Below are positions 37,201 through 44,737 of a stretch of 64,000 nucleotides of DNA, in pieces. The notes beneath the pieces were generated by a model, which had not been told where the DNA came from, did no database searches, and was given only the letters and a program-made list of their open reading frames with translations. The stretch's first letter is position 1, and the number at the start of each line of letters is the position of its first letter. The stretch covers positions 160,429 through 224,428 of the forward strand of contig JAKFDE010000064.1 of the NCBI GenBank assembly GCA_036676295.1, written 5' to 3'. A program made the translations under genes and the position numbers. The DNA is from UBA4416 sp036676295. Lineage in GTDB: Bacteria > Bacteroidota > Bacteroidia > B-17B0 > Aurantibacillaceae.

Positions 37201-37431
37201 GCAACAGGTGAAGAGCGTAATAAATTAATTAACTACGCTTTAAATAGTACATTAAGTCGTACCATTTTAACATCGTTAACCGTGTTCTTCGTATTAGTGG
37301 TGATCTTCATCTTTGGTGGAGACAGTATCCGTGGATTCATCTTCGCTTTATTGATTGGACGTGTTATTGGTACTTATTCTTCATTATGTATTTCTACTCC
37401 AATCGTAGTAGATCTAGAAAGAAAGAAATAA
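34288..37431 (+). CDS. secDF: Fused protein translocase subunit SecDF
   Basis: 1047 residues. The SecD half contains GLDLRGGMNVTLEI, a large periplasmic domain with Ala/Ser-rich insertion (about residues 295-350) and GLAVDANILIFERIREE in its membrane part. The SecF half has LGVDFKGGRTYQVRF and VMGYTMTETVVVFDRIRER. Twelve membrane segments in total. It uses the proton-motive force to pull proteins through SecYEG, which feeds the three T9SS substrates seen in this window. The D and F genes are separate in E. coli; the fusion is usual in this phylum. Confidence 0.97.
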   Translation: MQNKGAIKIFAILLALACIFYLSFSWVTRGVENDAKEYAEGISSSAGVQTAAKAYANGNTTKELFYVDSVKTKVLDRYLDSIKKQPVYDLFIADYTYEECKKREINLGLDLRGGMNVTLEISVADILKNLSNANPDAAFNKSIKDAQDNMGKGNNDDFLTLFEKKYKINAPAGRLAPLFQTLELKGGIAYNATNEEVITFIRAKVDESISNSEKTFRSRIDRFGVAQPNIQKLGNTGRILVELPGVKDKERVRELLQGTANLEFWETYENMEVAPLFEKANDKLKQVLYPDFETKNDTATVAADSLAAKTNSVAATSTTTVKDSSKVSDSLLGLNKPVTPTKAAQDTAYENFMKRFPLYSLYSPLKAAVYQDPQSKGYAYIPGPMVGYALKADTAKIGEYLRNEKVKSVFPSKIKFMWGAKANLRGDEKNQVETFDLYAIKVTDRSGKAAMYGDIISDARKDFDAQSGGHPYISMTMTGDAAIKWAKLTKDNSPQGDKKGRSIAVVMDNMVYSAPTVNGEIKGGQSQITGNFTVEEAETLAAVLSAGKLPAPARIVEESVVGPTLGQEAIDSGLMSTMIALLVILVFMYMYYNKAGMVANVALIANMFFIMGILASMTAVLTLPGIAGIVLTIGLAVDANILIFERIREELALGKSSNQAIKEGFKHAMSSIIDSNVTLAILAVILMVFGSGPVQGFATTLLIGIGASLFSAILITRLIFDWMLERKMEIPFDNNATRNAFKNVAFDFVGRRKLYYAISTVIIALGVVFYFKNGGFDLGVDFKGGRTYQVRFEKEMNTEDVKQALAKGFESAPEIKTVGNANQLKITTTFRVADNSQTVDTEVEKVLNDGLSKLNTKYEIVTQQKVGPTIATDILYGAYGAILFSCLVMFIYIVVRFKKWQYGLGAVVALFHDVLVVLSFYTILHGVVPFSLEIGQDFIAAILTVMGYTMTETVVVFDRIRERLAESGKADATGEERNKLINYALNSTLSRTILTSLTVFFVLVVIFIFGGDSIRGFIFALLIGRVIGTYSSLCISTPIVVDLERKK

Positions 37432-37447
37432 TATATAATTTCATTTA

Positions 37448-37484
37448 TAAAAAAAGCCTCTCCTTATCGAGAGGCTTTTTTTAT
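37448..37484 (+). terminator. Rho-independent terminator after secDF
   Basis: AAAAAGCCTCTC (37451-37462) and GAGAGGCTTTTT (37469-37480) form a 12-bp stem with a CTTATC loop, then T-run. Confidence 0.88.
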
Positions 37485-37708
37485 CACTACTCTTCTGTGA
37501 TTAATATCTTATACTTAGTTTTATTCGATAAAATTGACTAGCTTCGTTTTATAGCGGATTCCATTCACAGCAATACCTGAAATTGCTCATTAGTAATTGA
37601 TACCCAATACAACTTACCGAATAATAACAAACAACTATCTGTCTTTTATTTGTTTTCACAACTAAGAAAAAGGGTTAGTTAAATTTTAATCACCATTAAT
37701 TTCAAAAA

Positions 37709-38269
37709 ATGAAAATTTATATAAAAAATATGGCTTGTGAAAGCTGCAAAATATTTGTAAAAAAGGCGTTAGAGGAACTAGATATATCTGCAGCAAGAAT
37801 AGAATTAGGCGAAATTGAAACTAAAGAAGATATAACAGATGATGATAAGAAAAAGTTAAATAGCAAGATCAAAAAAGCCGGGTTAGAACTATTAGAAAAG
37901 AAACACGGCGTAGTGATCGAGAAAATAAGGAAAGTTATTATTGATTATGTATACAACTCCGATGAAAAATCAGACATTAACTTTTCTGAGTTATTAAGTA
38001 AAAAACTAAATTACAACTATGGTTATCTGGCTAACTTTTTCTCAGAAGTAGAAGCTACCACAATAGAGCAATATGTTATTTCTCTAAAAATAGAACGTAT
38101 TAAAGAATTGCTTATCCTTGAAGAATATACACTTAAAGAGATCACCTATAAATTACATTACAGTAGTGTTGCTCATTTATCAAATCAATTCAAAAAGGTA
38201 ACAGGACTATCGCCTACTCATTTTAAAAAATTAAAAGAAAAAAGAAGGATAACGATTCAAGAACTATAA
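37709..38269 (+). CDS. AraC-family regulator with an N-terminal HMA-like metal-binding domain
   Basis: 186 residues. Residues 1-65 resemble a heavy-metal-associated domain: KIYIKNMACESCKIF has Cys10 and Cys13 in the MxCxxC motif. Residues about 85-186 are an AraC HTH pair (YGYLANFFSEVEATTIEQYV and HYSSVAHLSNQFKKVTGLSPTHFKKLK). This fusion suggests a regulator that senses a soft metal such as copper or a mercury-like ion. No target gene is adjacent; the HMA protein at 58495-58839 is a possible partner. Confidence 0.87.
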   Translation: MKIYIKNMACESCKIFVKKALEELDISAARIELGEIETKEDITDDDKKKLNSKIKKAGLELLEKKHGVVIEKIRKVIIDYVYNSDEKSDINFSELLSKKLNYNYGYLANFFSEVEATTIEQYVISLKIERIKELLILEEYTLKEITYKLHYSSVAHLSNQFKKVTGLSPTHFKKLKEKRRITIQEL

Positions 38270-38298
38270 ATTAAACACCGGATCTGACTTTTTTTACA

Positions 38299-38335
38299 AT
38301 AAAAAAGCATCCTCTATTCAGGGGATGCTTTTTAT
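38299..38335. terminator. Bidirectional terminator
   Basis: AAAAAGCATCC and GGATGCTTTTT arms lie around an 8-9 nt loop between the convergent AraC-type and cold-shock genes. Confidence 0.8.
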
Positions 38336-38353
38336 TGATAAATAATGTATTAA

Positions 38354-38542
38354 TTAAGCTATGCTAACATTAACTGCGCTTAAGCCTTTTTTACCTTCTT
38401 CTATATCGTAAGTTACTTCGTCGTTTTCACGAATATCTTCTTTTAAACCTGTTACGTGAACAAATACTTCTTGTCCGTTTTCACCTTTAATAAATCCGAA
38501 ACCTTTGGTATCGTTAAAAAATTTTACTGTTCCTTTATTCAT
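38354..38542 (-). CDS. Cold-shock domain protein, copy 2
   Basis: 62 residues from the ATG at 38542, the family start MNKGTVKFFN. KGFGFIKGENGQEVFVHVTGL contains the RNP-1 (KGFGFI) and RNP-2 (VFVH) nucleic-acid-binding motifs. It is an RNA chaperone or cold-shock protein of CspA type. An ATG 8 codons upstream lies in the leader and is not used. It is about 93% identical to the upstream copy, and its leader is duplicated too (38543-38578). It ends in IA where the other copy has VI. Confidence 0.93.
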   Translation of the reverse strand: MNKGTVKFFNDTKGFGFIKGENGQEVFVHVTGLKEDIRENDEVTYDIEEGKKGLSAVNVSIA

Positions 38543-38578
38543 TTTGTTTTGTTTTGTGCTCAGCAATAAACCGAGCGG
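38543..38578 (-). promoter_or_regulatory. Duplicated cold-shock leader with hairpin, copy 2
   Basis: These 36 bases are identical to 38792-38827 upstream of the other csp gene. On the minus strand they contain a hairpin GCTCGG-TTTATTG-CTGAGC followed by an A/C-rich unpaired stretch (CACAAAACAAAACAAA) up to the ATG. It probably is the 5' UTR and may act in temperature-dependent translation. Confidence 0.6.
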
Positions 38579-38602
38579 ATTGTTTTTATTCTTTTGTGAG
38601 TC

Positions 38603-38791
38603 TTAGATTACGCTAACATTAACTGCGCTAAGGCCTTTTTTGCCTTCTTCTAAATCATACGTTACTTCGTCATTCTCGCGAATTTCTTCTTTTAAACCTG
38701 TTGCGTGAACAAATACTTCTTGTCCGTTTTCATCTTTAATAAATCCGAAACCTTTGGCATCGTTAAAAAATTTTACTGTTCCTTTATTCAT
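38603..38791 (-). CDS. Cold-shock domain protein, copy 1
   Basis: 62 residues from the ATG at 38791. It differs from its tandem neighbour only in a few positions (D for T at KFFNDAKGF, E for D in KEEIREND, L for I at YDLEEG). RNP-1 KGFGFI and RNP-2 VFVH are intact. It is probably the first gene of a two-gene unit. The gap to copy 2 is 60 bases, all of it occupied by the duplicated leader and its flanks, so each gene may also have its own control. Confidence 0.93.
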   Translation of the reverse strand: MNKGTVKFFNDAKGFGFIKDENGQEVFVHATGLKEEIRENDEVTYDLEEGKKGLSAVNVSVI

Positions 38792-38827
38792 TTTGTTTTG
38801 TTTTGTGCTCAGCAATAAACCGAGCGG
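38792..38827 (-). promoter_or_regulatory. Duplicated cold-shock leader with hairpin, copy 1
   Basis: Identical to 38543-38578, including the 6-bp GCTCGG/CTGAGC hairpin and the CAAAA-rich run before the start codon. Confidence 0.6.
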
Positions 38828-38828
38828 G

Positions 38829-39118
38829 TTATTTTTTTGTTTGTTTTATTCAATCGGATAACCTCCAAAAAGGAGATATATCTTCATTATCCATTAAGAA
38901 AAAAGTAAAATTTTTGAATTGTAATTAGGAGTTACAAACCAGATTGAAATACAATCTTCATAAGAAGTTTAATAAATGTAGGTATTATTATCTGAATGAC
39001 CTAATAATAATTTCACATCCATCAAAACCACTACATATATCAACAGCTAAAGGAACACTTTTCAAATAAGTAATTTAATGTAAAATGCATATAATCAAGT
39101 ATTTAGGAAATATTTAAA
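38829..39118. other. Intergenic spacer with no recognised feature
   Basis: This AT-rich spacer must hold the promoter for the cold-shock genes, but no clear TAnnTTTG on the minus strand was found. No open frame of interest is present. Confidence 0.5.
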
Positions 39119-39120
39119 AT

Positions 39121-39160
39121 AAAAAAAATCCCCTTAAGTGATACTTAAGGGGATTTTAAA
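39121..39160 (-). terminator. Terminator after the M43 protease gene
   Basis: AAAATCCCCTTAAGT (39125-39139) and ACTTAAGGGGATTTT (39143-39157) form a 15-bp perfect stem with a 3-nt loop, 15 bases past the protease stop. Confidence 0.88.
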
Positions 39161-39174
39161 TAAAATATAATTAA

Positions 39175-41331
39175 TTACTCAATAATTAATTTTTTAGTCA
39201 CTTTTTGATTATTCATTGATAAAGTAACGAAATAAACACCAGCTGTTAAATTATCAGCTTTATTAACTTCATGCTTAGTCAATACACCTGCAGAGGCATT
39301 TAAAGAGCTTTCTTCCACTTTTCTACCGGTTACATCATAAACAGATATTTCTACTTTAGAATCTGATGAAGATGTAAACTCAATTGTAGATGAAGCGTTA
39401 GTAGGGTTTGGATAAATTGCTAAACCAATTTCATTGGCAAATTCTTCCAATCCAACTGTAGCACTGATGCTAAATTGATCGATGTATAAATTCTGAGCAG
39501 AACCCGTCATAGGGTCATTATTGAAATAAAAACGGAATTTAACATCTCTTTTATTGTTTAATGCAGCAATTGAAATAGGATTGTAAGTTTTGGTTACCCA
39601 TTTATTAGAAGTAAAAGGAATATACGGCGCAGTCATAGTACCACCACTTGCAGCCATTACAGTTGTAGAAGGTGTTCCTGGCATATCTGTCCAGTTTCCG
39701 CCACAATCAGTAGTATATTGGAATTTGAAAACTTCTCCGGTTGTTCCAGGTCTTCTAGCATAAGAATAATCAAAAGACACAGAAATATTAGTAGTATTAT
39801 TGAAATTAAACTGTGGAGTTTCTAAGATGTCAATATTATCATACCAATAACCACCATTTGCATTAGGTAATAACATAGATTTACCTGTACCTTGAGAACC
39901 ATAGTTACAAATTTGCCATGAGATCGTATTGTAGTCTAAATTATAAACCGACCAACGATCTGGTAATACACCAGCTTCAAAACTTTCGGTATGTGGGAAC
40001 GTGTTAATTTCTGAATTCCAACGAACTGTAACGAAATCAGCTCTAGAAACAGTACTTGTTCCATTAGCATTAGACACAGTTAATGTTGCTCCATAAACAC
40101 CAGGATTGTTATACAAAACTGTAGGAGAAGGGGCATTAGATGTTGAAGGAGTACCTCCGTCAAATGTCCACGTGTAGTTTGTTATAGCAGTACTGTTATA
40201 TGAAGTGCTATTATAAGTTACACTTTGTCCGGCACAAGAATAAATTTTATTTGCATAAAAATCAGCAATTGGACCACAAACAGTTGTAGTATTATTTAAG
40301 ATTCCGGTAAGAATCAAATTTGCTGTATCAGATAAATTTTTTCTGTTAGCAACAGAAGACTCACAAATACCACGCATTTTTGAAGTTTGTCCTTGAGTAA
40401 ACATCATTGGACAACCAGAATAGTCCATAATGTTATTGATGTTTGGTCTATTACCCGGATCGCAAGAATCATTTAATGCTGTATATGGCAATGGACAAGT
40501 GCTAAAGAAACCCGATGTAGCCGGAGTATCTGCGATATCATCATTTCCACAAATAGACCCTGCACTGTTACCATCTCCAAAAGTATGTCCTAAGCCTAAC
40601 CAGTGACCAAGCTCATGACTTAATGAACGTGCATTTAATCCACTTAAAAAGTCATGTCTGTAAACAATAGCATCAGCACCTGTGTTAGGAGCAGTTCCAG
40701 GTTTATAAGTATAACCAACAATAATTCCTTGTTGATTTGGATCACCACTAATAATATTTTTTACAATATAAATATTTAAATATTTAGATGAATTCCAATT
40801 GTAAGTTCCAACTGTACTGTATTCAAAATTATAAATATCATTTTGTTCCCAATTTGTATTTACATTATAATGATGAACTATACCATTAGTACAATTTCCG
40901 TAAGGATCTTTCTTAGCTAATTGTAATTGAATATGGGAGTTAACATATAATGGCTCATACAAAGGGTCAATTTGAGTTGTATCCGCACCTTTACGAGCAT
41001 AATCTTTATTAACCTGGTTTAAAGCAGCAATACAAGATGCATCAGAAATGTTTTCCGACCCGTTCATATGCAAAATATGAAAAACGGTAGGAATTGTAAA
41101 AGTATAGGACGCAGGTAAAGTTGACGTTTTAGCTGCCATATTTTGCATTTTTGTTTGCAAATCAGCATCAATTGCAGCCTTCTTAGCTTCCATTTGGGCT
41201 TTATAACCCGGAATATTTTTAATGCAATATTCTAAAGCTTGGTTTGTACCGCAAGGGATAATGGTTTGAGCAATACTTGTTGTCGCAAACATCGATAAAC
41301 AGGCAATTGCACCTAGTAAATTTTTTTTCAT
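39175..41331 (-). CDS. Secreted M43-family metalloprotease with PKD and T9SS sorting domains
   Basis: 718 residues. A signal peptide covers about 1-21 (TTSIAQ). The zinc protease domain follows with SHELGHWLGLGHTFG (HExxHxxGxxH), characteristic of M43 cytophagalysin/pappalysin-like enzymes, and NIMDYSGCPMMFTQGQ as the Met-turn. A PKD domain lies near 355-435 (YTWTFDGGTPST). A MAM/Ig-like region of about 170 residues binds to a T9SS sorting domain at the end (IYPNPTNASS to KVTKKLIIE). It likely digests extracellular protein or host matrix. Confidence 0.92.
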   Translation of the reverse strand: MKKNLLGAIACLSMFATTSIAQTIIPCGTNQALEYCIKNIPGYKAQMEAKKAAIDADLQTKMQNMAAKTSTLPASYTFTIPTVFHILHMNGSENISDASCIAALNQVNKDYARKGADTTQIDPLYEPLYVNSHIQLQLAKKDPYGNCTNGIVHHYNVNTNWEQNDIYNFEYSTVGTYNWNSSKYLNIYIVKNIISGDPNQQGIIVGYTYKPGTAPNTGADAIVYRHDFLSGLNARSLSHELGHWLGLGHTFGDGNSAGSICGNDDIADTPATSGFFSTCPLPYTALNDSCDPGNRPNINNIMDYSGCPMMFTQGQTSKMRGICESSVANRKNLSDTANLILTGILNNTTTVCGPIADFYANKIYSCAGQSVTYNSTSYNSTAITNYTWTFDGGTPSTSNAPSPTVLYNNPGVYGATLTVSNANGTSTVSRADFVTVRWNSEINTFPHTESFEAGVLPDRWSVYNLDYNTISWQICNYGSQGTGKSMLLPNANGGYWYDNIDILETPQFNFNNTTNISVSFDYSYARRPGTTGEVFKFQYTTDCGGNWTDMPGTPSTTVMAASGGTMTAPYIPFTSNKWVTKTYNPISIAALNNKRDVKFRFYFNNDPMTGSAQNLYIDQFSISATVGLEEFANEIGLAIYPNPTNASSTIEFTSSSDSKVEISVYDVTGRKVEESSLNASAGVLTKHEVNKADNLTAGVYFVTLSMNNQKVTKKLIIE

Positions 41332-41472
41332 TTTAATACTAATTTTAGTAAACGGAGAATTTTATTATGGCAAACTTAACGATTAATTTAAATTAACCCA
41401 AAATAATGTTAAAAATTTTGATAACTGGTGGGTTATGGCAAATAAGTGGTTAACTATCAGAAAGTTTCAATT

Positions 41473-42213
41473 TTATTTTACCTCTTTCCAATCAATCAAA
41501 TCTCGTATAACCACCGAAGCGCAAGTCATTCCAAAGACAGCCGGAATGTAAGAAATGGTTCCAAAGGCTGATTTTTTAAAGTTGCTGCCATCCGTTCTCA
41601 TGATCGAATCTCTTAACGGTAATTCGGTAGAAAAAACGGCCTTTACGCCTTTATAAATGCCTAATGCTTTTAATCGTTTTCTTAAATAATAAGCCATTGG
41701 ACAATTAAAAGTTTTGGATATATCTACCACTTTTAATTGCGTTGGATCCATTTTACCACCTGCCCCCATCGAAGAAATGATCTTATGGCCCATTTCTTTA
41801 GCGGTTTTGATCAAATGCAGTTTTGGAGAAATACTATCAATGGCATCTACAACATAATCAAAAGGTTGTTTTAACAATTCGATGACCATTTCCGGATCCT
41901 GAAATTCGGCGATAACAGTCAACTTAACTGCGGGATTAATTTGCAACAAACGTTCTGCCATTAAAGCCGCTTTGCTCATACCATGAGTTGTAGCCAGAGC
42001 TTGTAATTGCCTGTTTCGGTTAGTTGGGTCTACCACGTCGCCATCAACAATAGTCATATGTCCCACTCCTGCTCGGCAAATGGCTTCTGCGGCATAAGAA
42101 CCTACTCCACCTAAACCAACAATTAAAACGTGTGATCTTTGTAAAATATCAATACCATTATCTCCAACTAAAAGTCGGGTACGTTGCATCCATTGTTTTT
42201 CTTCACTACTCAT
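41473..42213 (-). CDS. tcdA: tRNA threonylcarbamoyladenosine dehydratase TcdA-like
   Basis: 246 residues. E1-like Rossmann domain: HVLIVGLGGVGSYAAEAI binds ATP, DPTNRNRQ is the E1 signature after the strand-2 Asp, and VVDAIDSISPKLHL follows. The length and C-terminal PAVFGMTCASVVIRDLI match TcdA (CsdL), which converts t6A to cyclic ct6A at tRNA position 37. No active-site Cys-ThiS partner is nearby, so ThiF/MoeB is unlikely. It overlaps the TatD-like gene by 8 bases. Confidence 0.9.
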   Translation of the reverse strand: MSSEEKQWMQRTRLLVGDNGIDILQRSHVLIVGLGGVGSYAAEAICRAGVGHMTIVDGDVVDPTNRNRQLQALATTHGMSKAALMAERLLQINPAVKLTVIAEFQDPEMVIELLKQPFDYVVDAIDSISPKLHLIKTAKEMGHKIISSMGAGGKMDPTQLKVVDISKTFNCPMAYYLRKRLKALGIYKGVKAVFSTELPLRDSIMRTDGSNFKKSAFGTISYIPAVFGMTCASVVIRDLIDWKEVK

Positions 42214-42862
42214 TTTCTAACTTAGCTTTAAAAAGCGAGACAAAGTTACTGTAAATTTTTTCTTTAAGAATGGCTTTATCTAAAGATAGTTTTTGAGAAG
42301 CAAGATCATAAACATCAATGATGGATAGACTATTTTGATCGTCTGTTTCCAAAAACAAGTTATTCAATACCGAATAAGGTAATTTAGTTCTTAGCAAAAA
42401 TGAATTTGAAACAGACAAATAAAAACCTTTATTTATTAATTGTAACGCTAAAACATCCGTTTTATTAAATCCATGAATTATTAATGGGATTTTTTGTTGA
42501 TAGGGCTTGCAAATACCAATTAGTTCATCGTACGCTTTTACGCAATGAATAATAACAGCCTTATTATACTTTAGAGCTAATTGTAGTTGCAACTCGAAAA
42601 AATATTTCTGTTCTCTAAAATCAGATTTACAGACGTTATCCAAGCCACATTCGCCAATAGCTAAACAATTTTCATTTTTGATTAATTGTTCTAAATTGGC
42701 AATATCAATTGATTTAATTAAATGTGTATCCCAAGGATGTATACCAATAGAAAAGAAAGATTGGGTATAAACATCTTTATCAAAACCAAAACGATTATTA
42801 AACAAAAACACACCATTATCTTTCGATAAATGGTGTGTATGTATGTTAATATATGGAGTCAT
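42206..42862 (-). CDS. TatD-family metal-dependent hydrolase, divergent
   Basis: 218 residues, shorter than the usual 255-265. INIHTHHL is the N-terminal HxH metal motif (usually HCHLD), AIGECGLD the Glu motif and VIIHCVKAYDELI the His motif. It would be a DNase or phosphoesterase-type hydrolase. The final Asp motif is ETDDQN where most TatD have ETDAPY, so substrate may differ. Translation overlaps tcdA. Codons 9-19 form a terminator-like hairpin. Confidence 0.75.
   Translation of the reverse strand: MTPYINIHTHHLSKDNGVFLFNNRFGFDKDVYTQSFFSIGIHPWDTHLIKSIDIANLEQLIKNENCLAIGECGLDNVCKSDFREQKYFFELQLQLALKYNKAVIIHCVKAYDELIGICKPYQQKIPLIIHGFNKTDVLALQLINKGFYLSVSNSFLLRTKLPYSVLNNLFLETDDQNSLSIIDVYDLASQKLSLDKAILKEKIYSNFVSLFKAKLENE
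42806..42840 (-). promoter_or_regulatory. Terminator-like hairpin inside the 5' coding region of the TatD gene
   Basis: ACACACCAT(t)ATC and GATAAATGGTGTGT form a stem within codons 9-19. On the minus strand a T-rich tract (GTTTTTGTTT) follows. It closely resembles the intergenic hairpin at 43329-43369. Confidence 0.45.
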
Positions 42863-42865
42863 TTT

Positions 42866-43252
42866 TTATTTGATACTTTCTAATTGGCTGCAAATTCTTT
42901 CGATCAACATAGCGATGATGCGCTTATTGATTTCTTTTTTATCATGAACATAAAAATCAAAATCAGCTGGAGTAAAACAAGCCACTACCAAACCTAAACA
43001 AAATTGTTTGAATTGTATATTGGTTTTAAACAGATCGTGTACCTGAGTAATTTTATGAGAATGCTTTAATTTTTGAAATTCAATTTTACTTTCTACGATA
43101 AAATGCTCGAAATATAAAATGATAATTTCATTTTGAAATTTTAAGATCGGTCTCAATACATCGTTTTGAAAAGCCTCGTTTGGAGAATCAGTTTCTTTAT
43201 TTCCTTCTATTTTAGGAAGTATTTTTTTTAGTGATTGCGCTCTGTTTTCCAT
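42866..43252 (-). CDS. Conserved hypothetical protein of Bacteroidota
   Basis: 128 residues, mainly helical, acidic-basic mixed. The core NEAFQNDVLRPILKFQNEIIILYFEHF followed by a C-terminal KRIIAMLIERICSQLE is shared, as far as I recall, by small Bacteroidota proteins that databases sometimes call glyoxalase; nothing in this sequence supports a glyoxalase fold. No catalytic motif. It lies 3 bases upstream of the TatD-like gene and is probably in its operon. Confidence 0.6.
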   Translation of the reverse strand: MENRAQSLKKILPKIEGNKETDSPNEAFQNDVLRPILKFQNEIIILYFEHFIVESKIEFQKLKHSHKITQVHDLFKTNIQFKQFCLGLVVACFTPADFDFYVHDKKEINKRIIAMLIERICSQLESIK

Positions 43253-43328
43253 GTAGTTTGGTTTAATAATGATGCTAATTTTAAATTATTTAATGCCGTA
43301 TTATTAAAAAACAATAAACACATTCTAA

Positions 43329-43369
43329 AAAACAAACACACCATTATCAAATGATACATGGTGTGTTTG
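43329..43369 (-). terminator. Terminator after the alpha-oxoamine synthase gene
   Basis: AAACACACCATTATC (43334-43348) pairs imperfectly with GATACATGGTGTGTTT (43353-43368) around AAAT; on the minus strand GTTTTTT follows. It lies 40 bases past the stop at 43408. Confidence 0.65.
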
Positions 43370-43407
43370 CGTATTCTTTTTGTTACACTTTTCTTAGTGC
43401 AACAAAA

Positions 43408-44667
43408 TTATAATGCTTGAGAAAAACCTTCTCTGATCTGATCGGCAACGTATTGACCTCCGTATAATTTATCTTTGATTTTAGAGAAACTTTCAATCGT
43501 ATATTTTACATCTTCTGATGTATGCATTGCCGTAGGAATTAATCGTAAAATGATCATTCCTTTTGGTATTACCGGATACACAACCATTGAACAGAAGATA
43601 CCAAAATTTTCACGTAAATCAATTACCATGTTAGTTGCTTCCGGAATTGAACCACGCATGTAGACAGGAGTTACAGGTGTATTAGTCACACCAATATCAA
43701 AACCTGCTTCTACTAAACCTTTTTGTAATTCAGAAGAAATAGCCCATAATTTAGTTCTGTATTCAGGGTGTTTATTAATTAACTCTAAACGTTTTAATAA
43801 ACCATATACTAAAGGCATTGGTAATGATTTAGCAAAGATCTGAGAACGCATGTTGTATCTCAAATACGTGACTACTTGTTTTGTTGAGCTAATGTATCCA
43901 CCAATTAAAGCAAATGATTTAGCAAATGTTCCAAAATAAATATCAATTCCATCCTGACAACCTTGCTCTTCTCCTGTTCCACCACCGTTTGGCCCCAAAG
44001 TACCAACACCATGAGCATCATCCACAAATAAACGGAAGTTGAATTTTTTCTTTAATTCAACGATCTCTTTTAATTTACCTTGATCGCCACGCATTCCAAA
44101 CACACCTTCGGTAATCACTAAAATACCACCACCGGTAGTTTCAGCTAAACGTTTTGCGCGTTCTAATTGTTTTTCGCAATCTGCAATATCATTGTGTTTA
44201 AATACAAAACGCTTACCCATGTGTAAACGCACACCATCTAAAATGCAAGCATGAGATTCGGCATCATAAACAATAACATCATGTCTGTCAACTAACGCAT
44301 CAATAGCAGAAACCATTGCCTGGTAACCGAAATTACAAAGTATAGTGTCTTCTTTTTTAGATAATTTAGATAAACCTTGCTCTAATTGCTCATGTAAATC
44401 AGAGTTTCCACTCATCATACGCGCACCCATTGGTAACGCTAAACCAAATTTTTCTGCGCCTTCTGCATCTGCTTTTCTTACTTCAGGGTGATTAGCTAAT
44501 CCTAAATAGTTATTTAAACTCCAGTTCAGTAATTTTTTTCCTCTAAAACCCATGTGTGGAGATACTTCTCCTTCTAATTTTGGGAATGTGAAATAGCCAT
44601 GTGATGCTTTTGAATGCTCACCAATTGGCCCCATGTTTTTTTCAATTTTCTCGAATATATCTTTCAT
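43408..44667 (-). CDS. Alpha-oxoamine synthase family enzyme (serine palmitoyltransferase / 2-amino-3-ketobutyrate CoA ligase-like)
   Basis: 419 residues, fold-type I PLP enzyme. NNYLGLANHPEV, GARMMSGNSDLHEQLE, FVDDAHGVGTLG (PLP-binding Asp) and GTFAKSFALIGGYI (PLP lysine) are standard motifs. Members condense an amino acid with an acyl-CoA: SPT, AONS (BioF) or Kbl. The length and a roughly 45-residue N-terminal extension are closer to the Bacteroidota SPT-like group, making sphingolipid synthesis plausible. No bio or tdh genes flank it. It is single, with its own terminator. Confidence 0.8.
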   Translation of the reverse strand: MKDIFEKIEKNMGPIGEHSKASHGYFTFPKLEGEVSPHMGFRGKKLLNWSLNNYLGLANHPEVRKADAEGAEKFGLALPMGARMMSGNSDLHEQLEQGLSKLSKKEDTILCNFGYQAMVSAIDALVDRHDVIVYDAESHACILDGVRLHMGKRFVFKHNDIADCEKQLERAKRLAETTGGGILVITEGVFGMRGDQGKLKEIVELKKKFNFRLFVDDAHGVGTLGPNGGGTGEEQGCQDGIDIYFGTFAKSFALIGGYISSTKQVVTYLRYNMRSQIFAKSLPMPLVYGLLKRLELINKHPEYRTKLWAISSELQKGLVEAGFDIGVTNTPVTPVYMRGSIPEATNMVIDLRENFGIFCSMVVYPVIPKGMIILRLIPTAMHTSEDVKYTIESFSKIKDKLYGGQYVADQIREGFSQAL

Positions 44668-44737
44668 AATAATTTGGAATTTTAGAATAACTGATTTTGA
44701 ATACGATTTTGTAAATAAAGGTGTAAAAGTAAGAAAA

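Noticed and set aside
42866..43252. Glyoxalase
   Set aside because: Small Bacteroidota proteins of this kind carry that name in databases as I recall, but no glyoxalase motif is visible.
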